Part shown: one piece after another, positions 57,371-64,000 of the stretch
Layout: each line of letters starts with the position of its first letter
Numbering within the stretch: the stretch's first letter is position 1
Assembly: GCA_028564705.1 (NCBI GenBank)
Contig: JAPXFQ010002690.1
Location: 712,501-776,500 of the forward strand
DNA: 64,000 nucleotides
Direction of reading: 5' to 3'
Source: Apricaphanius iberus
Lineage: Eukaryota; Chordata; Actinopteri; Cyprinodontiformes; Aphaniidae
Translations under genes and position numbers: made by a program
Notes under the pieces: model-generated
Database searches by the model: none
What the model saw: only the letters and a program-made list of their open reading frames with translations
What the model was told of the DNA's origin: nothing

Positions 57371-57479
57371 GTTTATTCTTTTTTAAACAACAATCCGGGA
57401 GGGATGATGCTTCCGTAAGAGCTTTTTTTTTCTTTCAGTATTTCAAAGCAGAGCCAAAGGCAACTCTTGATGCTAGACA

Positions 57480-57940
57480 TATTTAAAGCATCCTCACATG
57501 AACTGCATTGACATTTCTGGAGTGACAGCTTGCATAAAAGCAAGCGCAAACCCGAGCCAGTGAGTAAACACCCAGTAAAGCACATATATATTACAAGAAA
57601 TCTTTCCAGAGGAGAAGAGTGCCAGACCTACTACTCTAGGAACCGAACCTTGGGCCCGTTTTTGGCTTTCATGAAGTGGACGGTGCCCGAGCCAAATGGC
57701 TGTTTGCTGCTTATTCAAACAGCATGCAGAGAGACAGAGATGATGAAGCTGGACTGCTCCTCTTCCCTCTTTCAAAGCTGCAAGATTGGATAAGCCCCTG
57801 GTGTTATTCAGAGGCCCCTTCTGACATTTTCTGTTGATGTTTATTTAAATGATCGGCTTCCAGATCGGCGTGGAAGCCGTCCCGTAGCAAGTGCCCAGCA
57901 GGACGCAAAACAGCTGGAATCTGGAAGCGAAACCAGGATA
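57480..57940. promoter_or_regulatory. Candidate conserved noncoding block
   Basis: This is the longest repeat-free, GC-balanced stretch in the distal intron (about 460 bp). It includes CTGGAGTGACAGCTTGCAT (a PBX/MEIS-like TGACAG), GATGTTTATTTAAATGATCG (a forkhead-like GTTTATTT) and an inverted GATCGGCTTCCAGATCGGCG. Frames through it are short on both strands. Confidence 0.35.
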
Positions 57941-59904
57941 TAGAGAGAGGGGAGGGGTTTGAAAAAAAGGAGGAAAATAAAGAAGGGGGGTCAGGACGGT
58001 GTAACCCTGTATTCACCAGTTATCATTTAAGCTCATAGGGTATTTTTGCTGTGTTTTGTTGTTTGCTGACATGAAAAATTCATTTTGATTCACAAAACGA
58101 ACATAACCTTTTTTTTCTGACCATCATCTCTAAACCTCAGTAATGGTTGGGTGAGGAAAATGGCAATTTTCTCTCTCTTCATTCTGATTCTTGGTTTGAC
58201 CATCCATAACTAGATGACTAAGCGCTCTGGGTTCTTGTGTGATAGGCGGATTTGCTGTTTGTGATATAAAACAATTGAACAGGTATGCTTAACAAAGTGG
58301 TCAGTGATTATTGTTTATTATTTTTTCCCAATTGTTCAGTGTCATAAAATATAAACATGTCTTTTACTCTTTAGCCTGTGCCCTCTAAATGCAACTCTAC
58401 ATTTGGTTTCACACACTCATTGCTTCTTCCTGTAATTTTACAAACAGAAAAATAACACAAAAATGAACTCGGTGATGCACAGAGCTAATTACCTTCAGTA
58501 CAACTAAGGTACTAAGAACCTACATTGTACCATGTTACAGTAATTTTGCTTTCGTTTGTCCTTGAGCTCTTTCTGGAGGTTTCTCTGCATCATTAACTAC
58601 TTTTGTGTTCTCATCTTCCATATCATTCTCAACTCCACTGAAAACTTCTTTATCCGGAAATCTTTTCTCACTAATCCTTTGGGTTCCCATCTAGTGTATC
58701 AAATTCCTTCCTTTTTTGCGAGACGTGCGTAGTCATTTTCATTAGTGTCACACTAATTTTACTTTGATTTAAGCTCCATTACTCTACCAGCAAGTCTTGC
58801 TGTCATGTACAGTACTGCACTTCAGCCTTATATAACAAAATGCAAAATAGACAGAAATGAGCAAGCTCTCACAATGTTTATTGTGATTATTTTCGTTCAA
58901 GTAGTTTCCGCATAGAACCCATCTGATTTTTGTTTCTTGCAAACTGAGCTCACCTCTTAAATTTAATTGCTATGATCCATATGTATTTAACATTCATTTG
59001 TGTTTTGATCATTTCTCAACAGTATAATATTGTTTATATGCATATTTAGTCCATTTCTCTGTGTTGATCATGTTTGTTAGGGTCTCCATGTCTTTTCATA
59101 CCAATTTCTTTTGTTCATTCCTGTGTACATTTTAGTGTATTATCTCACGCTAGGCATTTTCCCATTTTAAATTTTATGTAGTTAAATTTTTTCAAAATTA
59201 ACTTCCTCCTGTGTTTAGTCTCCTTCCATTTTAAGCTGCTTCTTCTGTTCCAACATTCCCACGATTAGACTAACCTGGTGTCATTGAACACCTCGATCCA
59301 TTCATTCATTGTCCTTTCTTATGCATATCTCCAGTGGTCACTGGATAAAAGTCTAGGTACATCCTGAACATGTCGTTAGTTAGGATAACCGATAGACCAG
59401 TTGACTTAAGATTCTTGTTTTGGACAGTGGGAAAAAGCCAAAGAAAACCTACGCATCCATGGGGAGAAGATGCAAATTCCATGCAGAGATTTACATTGTT
59501 ATTAAAATCCTTTCTATTCACAATGTAATTTGTTTAAAAACGATAGTATTTATCAGGCTTTTCATTTTCTCTTTTAAAAAAAGGCTAAACCTTCTTATGG
59601 TGACTTGAATCCCTGGTATCCAATGTTAGCTCTTAAGGGTTAGAAACCTGCATGATACTGTGTTGTTAAAAACACAGCTAGTTTAAATGCCGTAGTTTCC
59701 TCCTTAACATGTCATCAAGTTGTCAAGAGGCTTGGTAATGAACCAATCATTTGATTAAGATGTGTTTATCCATGAAGACATCTAAAATATGTAGGACACT
59801 GGGCCTCAAGGCCTAAATTTGGACCGCACTGTCCCCACTATAGCATTCCTTGCAATATTCTGATTAATAAAAAACTAAAGAAACGTAATCTTAAAAAGGG
59901 GAAA

Positions 59905-59940
59905 CATATATATATATAAAATATATATGTGTGCGTGTGT
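59905..59940 (+). repeat. Short (AT)n/(GT)n microsatellite
   Basis: ATATATATATAAAATATATA followed by TGTGTGCGTGTGT. Confidence 0.85.
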
Positions 59941-59959
59941 TTCTTTTCAGTTGAAAAAA

Positions 59960-60345
59960 AAAACCCAAGTAGGTATTTTCCAGCTGCATTACATCTCTAT
60001 GTAGCTGCTGGCCTGCATCAGGACCAGAATCCAACATCTACTGTGTATCAGTAGTGAGAAAATATGAGAACCTCTTTAAAACCAAAAAAGCTCAAGAAGC
60101 TGGAGCCTGCTGCATGACAATGACCGAAAACATTCAGTTATGTGTGAAAGCGCAGATTCTGATCTCATTGAGATGCTGTGGGACGACTTGAAACATGCTT
60201 CACTTCCAAGAACTTCCTCAAAGTTCTCAGAGCTGAATTTGAAAGATGCAAATTTCCTCAGACTGATGCCAGGGACTGGTGGACAACTACAGGAGTATAT
60301 CTACCTTTTTTTCACAGGGAGATTTGTTGATATCATTATCTTCAT
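59960..60345 (+). mobile_element. Decayed Tc1-like transposase fragment
   Basis: The text around 60110-60210 reads HDNDRKHSV and, after a gap, DLIEMLWDDLKHA. It resembles the QHDNDPKH...LNPIEHLWDxLKR catalytic segments of Tc1 enzymes with the part between the second Asp and the Glu region deleted. It is followed by a C-terminal-like MPGTGGQLQ. No termini remain. Confidence 0.5.
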
Positions 60346-60689
60346 GAAATAAGGGGTTTATTTGTGTTTTAAGAGAGTAATAAGTAAAATAATATCTTAA
60401 TATAGAACTGAAAATATTTAATGGAGTGGCCTTATTTTTAACATGACTTGCAGCATTTGAATGTTATAGGTAGAAACATTTATACATGAAAAGGAAATAA
60501 GCTTTGTGAATTATCAGGGCCCAGTTGTGGTGTTCTGAGACTGTGTTACTTTGAGCTAAAAAGAAAAGCTCTTCTCTTTCGCTTGTTTTTGTTTCTTTTT
60601 TGTCTGCCTGGTGCTGGTTGTTGGCTGCTGCAGTGGGTCCATCCTCCATTTCACAAAAGCACTCTGGCATTCTATTTGGTCAGATTTAG

Positions 60690-61490
60690 TCATCAGGCTG
60701 TTCGTGAGGCAAGGGTGTCATTTCAGGGCTCCTGCTGGGGGGATGGCTTTTTCTTCCAGGACATTCTGACACAGAGTGCTAATAATGTCACTCCTCTTTT
60801 CTAGCTCACACAAACTCAGCCATCGACCCAACGTGGCCAACAACTGAAAATGTCCTCTTGCTCTGCAATCACCTGCTGCTGTCCTTTCTGCTGTATTTTT
60901 TTTCCCCTTAGTGTGGAAGGTGAAGGACACCCATTTTGCTTTTGCAGCATGGGGTCTCTGTTTTCCCAGCGTGATGAGCTCCATTTGACAGTCCCAGGCT
61001 CCAATACCAAGCCCACTTACGGCCAGCTCGTTTACTTTATCGCCTTTAGCTGATGGCAGCACTTTGGAGGGTTTGCCAAAGCAGGGTGGGGTGGCAGGCG
61101 GCGTCTAATTGGCTGTATGAGTTGATTTGCCTCTTCTCTTCTTTCTTGAGCCCAAGAAGTCCCAGTGAGCCAGATGGGTGACACATATTTTGAGATGTTC
61201 CAACTCCTTTTTCTGCCGTTCCTTGATTCCTGGCATCGTGCTTTGAATTCTCTTCGTCTTTAGCCACTTCTGTCAAATCGCGCATTTGCACGTTTGATTT
61301 GAGGAAGAAGGAATCGCGCTGGGAAACTGCATGGGGCTCCAGTCCACGTTTCTCCGCGTTCACAGCAACACGCATGTGTTGATGCGGATTGCAGCAAAGT
61401 TAAATTTAGCTTGCTTCATCACAGTGCACATGACATTGATTGACAGGCCGCTGTAAGTAATGATGTTTTCTCTTTCACAATGAGTTGCCC
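60690..61490. promoter_or_regulatory. Candidate conserved noncoding cluster
   Basis: This is an 800-bp GC-balanced region inside AT-rich intron. Examples are GGCGTCTAATTGGCTGTATG, GTCAAATCGCGCATTTGCACG and TCATCACAGTGCACATGACATTGATTGACAGGCC-type text (61420-61450, with a PBX/HOX-like TTGATTGACAG). Open frames on the minus strand (up to 114 codons) lack splice context and family resemblance. Confidence 0.3.
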
Positions 61491-62394
61491 ACAGACGGTT
61501 TTAAGATTTGTTTTGTTTGAAATGTCTGGATACTCTTGTACACATACTCTGAGAATCCTTCAGAATGTTTGGGATGAAGTTTTCATGTGGAAATAGGCAG
61601 TTAGACTGAACTTTTAGTAGAATAAACTGTTGATCACTTTCTTTTTGATTCTGAATTGGTAATTCAATATAACATGCCTTCAAAATGAGCAAAAATTTTA
61701 CTCAGGTAACTTTAACTTGCACCATTAAGCTTTCCTTACTGCATAAAAATATAGATATTTCACTTGAAGTACCCTCTGCATTAACAGTATGAATAGGAGA
61801 GCTTATAGCCTGTGATGGGGTTCATTGATTAGGACAAAATAAAAGAGAAACAAAAGGATGGAGGCATTATTTAATGGCATTTAGTGACCTAGACAAGTTA
61901 CCTAAAATTATGGTGTTGCAGTAGCATATTCCCACCATGAAAAAATGTGCGAACATGCTGCGGATAGTGGACATTTTTAGATCAATTATGTGTCCCTACT
62001 GTTAATTCTACAACCCTCTTTAGACAGTGAATCACTTAGTCTTACACTCTTTCATATAAAGGATTTAAATTGCAACTCACCACAAAACTCACTTTTTTTG
62101 CTAATAAACTCTATAAATGAGTGTCAATAGTGTACATGTCTGGTCATTATTTTTGAATTATAGTACATTTTAATAAAAATAATAATTTTGTGCCAAAAAT
62201 TATTAGCGGAGTACCATCTTAATATTTAACACCGTACTGCACTGTACTTGAATTTGGATCAGGCTTTGGTACTGGCTCAGCCTGGGTAACTGAGATCGGC
62301 TCGGATTTCTGACGACAGCTTTGTCCTGCTGTGGAGAATTAAACAGACGTTCAGTCACAGCTACATCTCTGCAGCGAGTTTGCAACTGACAAGT

Positions 62395-62780
62395 TTTTTA
62401 AAATATACCAGTATTATGGTATTTTACCGTTTTTTTCTTTCTCCAGACAAGACCTTTCATACCCACATTATCATATAAGCAAAGAATAAATGCCCTAGCT
62501 TAGCTTTAAGTAGCCCATTTTACTGTTATGGACTGAATTGCATCATGTTGTTATTTCCAGTCACAGGTAAGTTCTATGAAAATAAGTAAAATTATTATTA
62601 TTCTAGACAAAATAGACTTTCTTGAGGCTTTAAGGCTGAAAACATACTTTTTAATCTGTGCGGACTTCAGCGAAGGGTATAACTCATATCCATTGCTGTG
62701 TGTCGCATTTTGTGACAAAAACACGAAAATCCGGCTCCAGCTGCTTCTCTGAAAATTGTATTTTCAAAGGTAAAGGCATT
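62395..62780. repeat. Diverged copy of the repeat at 40725
   Basis: It shares with 40725-41010, in order, a GTATTATGGTATTTTACC-like opening, CCACATTATC, TAGCCCATTTTA, ATGGACTG, CACAGGTAAG and GGCTGAAAACATACTT. It is older and 3'-incomplete. Confidence 0.5.
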
Positions 62781-63484
62781 AGTTTGTTCCTGTTTGAAGA
62801 TTGCTGGGGACGAAATATTAATTAATATATAAATTTATCAGATTGACGTTTCATTACAACATCCACTGTGATGTATTAACAGATTTTGAAAAGCGGATTT
62901 TCTTTCAATCAATAAAAGTTTAAAGCCAGAGGCTACATGTTTTGTATTGTTTTTCACATAACTCTTAAAACCATCATCAGCCTGTTGGCAAAGGGAGAAT
63001 GACTGCTGTTGACCATCTGTACATTAATTAAATGGGTATAGTGTTTGACACTTTACTTTCAAAAGTATTGCAGAATTTTGTTTTTGTTGTTGTCCAAAGA
63101 ACATATCTTTCTCATGGTTTTCGCAATATTCTTGTTCTTGTCTATTATAGTTATGTAAACAGAGATGGCTTGACCTGTATGAGAATCTTAACGTATGATA
63201 TCCTTGAGCAAAAGTAGCTGTTTCACCGTCCAAAGATAAAAATTTAAATGATCTAATAATTTCATTTGAAAGGCAAATATTACTGCTGTTAGAATACAAA
63301 TCATTCAGTCGGTTGTTTCTTAACATTTAATCATTTCTGTTTAGATAATTCATACACCACCAATTTACAAACAAGTTAATCAATAAACAGGTCAAATTGA
63401 TGCCCAGTTATACAGAATCCCATCCGGCATTCAAAGCAGTCCAGTCAAATGCAGATCCAATAACCTAATACATAACAGTAAAAC

Positions 63485-64000
63485 TTAGGCCTTGTCCACA
63501 CGTAGCCGGGTATCTCACAAAACGGAGATATTTTTCTACGGTTTGGCCTGTCATCCACACGTAACAGGAGATTTTCTGAACCAAAAACGAATCTTTTTAA
63601 AAACTCCAGCCAAGATTTGAGTTTTCTCCGTTTTCAGTATCTGCGTTTGGACTGTTGAAAACAGATTTTTAAGAGCCGTAACGTCACCATCCGCGACAAA
63701 AAATGCTCAAACATCACTTGTGCAACCTGTGTTTAATTTAAAAAACAGCATTTATGCCATTAGAGCTGTGTTGGCATTCATTGTTAAAGCGCGTTAGGTT
63801 TGTTTGCTTTTATAAGCTACATGACTGCTGCTTGCTGAAGTTAGAGGATAGAAAGTTACTCTGAGCGGACAGGATTTGGGAGAACTACCCCTACTGGTTT
63901 GCCACGTCTATGAATGTGCTGATCCGGTTACGTGTGGAGGGAGATTTTTTTTTTTTCAATCTCATCCAAACAGTAAAATCTAAAGGCCTTATCACACACT
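63485..64000. repeat. Non-autonomous DNA element beginning GGCCTTGTCCACACG (cut by window end)
   Basis: The opening TAGGCCTTGTCCACACGTAG, an internal repeat TCATCCACACGTAAC, exponential CCGTTTTCAG / AAAACGGAG motifs and a late TTACGTGTGGAGGGAG are features of a widespread fish miniature element whose ends read GGCC..TCCACAC. The right end AAGGCCTTATCACACACT near 63983 may be the inverted terminus or a second copy. No coding sequence is present. Confidence 0.5.

Larger units (their letters stand above)
12573..64000 (+). other. ntrk3: Very long intron downstream of the transmembrane exon (open at window end)
   Basis: No downstream TrkC exon (juxtamembrane PVAVISG..., truncated-isoform tail or kinase HRDLATRN/DFGMSRD motifs) was recognised, so this is read as one intron of at least 51.4 kb. 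It holds the transposons and foldback element listed separately. Stretches in which I see nothing beyond AT-rich intronic DNA are 12573-14050, 16740-17790, 18000-21800, 24930-29160, 31740-34960, 37510-38390, 52070-53310, 54110-54750, 55080-57140, 57940-59900 and 61500-62390. This rests on reading by eye, and a short divergent exon could be missed. Confidence 0.65.

Noticed and set aside
60718..61062. 114-codon minus-strand frame as a gene
   Set aside because: No family resemblance, no start context or splice signals; overlapping frames of similar length exist on both strands because the region is GC-richer.

Overview
The window is AT-rich, intron-dominated vertebrate DNA, almost certainly from a teleost fish. 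The evidence is the repeat content: several Tc1-like transposons, 3' ends of fish-type LINEs, CACTA/hAT-like non-autonomous elements and microsatellites. The only protein-coding gene supported is part of one receptor gene on the + strand. Four exons (2462-2761, 3232-3246, 8242-8291 and 12470-12572) splice in frame into the second Ig-like domain, the extracellular juxtamembrane linker and the transmembrane segment of a TrkC (NTRK3) neurotrophin receptor. The upstream exons (signal peptide, LRRs, first Ig) and the downstream exons (cytoplasmic juxtamembrane, kinase or truncated tail) were not found here. Positions 12573-64000 appear to be one intron of more than 51 kb.

Layout: 1-2461 is an intron holding a 678-bp non-autonomous DNA transposon that ends 70 bp before the Ig exon. 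Positions 2762-12469 hold the three short introns, with a decayed Tc1 copy (8431-10199) carrying a nested insertion. They also hold a 57-bp near-perfect copy of the Ig exon's splice acceptor at 4325-4381, which together with a stop codon and AATAAA could form a cryptic terminal exon. Positions 12573-45800 are intron with candidate conserved noncoding blocks, a 5'-truncated LINE on the minus strand (23022-24632), a well-bounded but dead Tc1 element (29164-30731), an older Tc1 relative (36156-37502), LINE 3' fragments and microsatellites.

The most striking feature is 45815-52059. This is a 6.2-kb foldback-type element flanked by a perfect 6-bp direct repeat (CTGAAA). Its two long inverted arms consist of about 90 copies of a 14-16-bp palindrome (CACTAGTTAACTAGTG and variants) at a roughly 30-bp period. 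The arms enclose a loop of about 3 kb with no recognisable transposase but with a tRNA-like Pol III A/B-box sequence. Tandem ~30-bp units inside inverted arms of unequal length resemble Drosophila Foldback elements in architecture. I do not recognise the sequence family.

Positions 52060-64000 are intron with a CACTA-like miniature element inserted in a TATGG repeat, LINE and Tc1 fragments, and GC-richer stretches that may be conserved enhancers. All functional statements about noncoding blocks are inference without any alignment.
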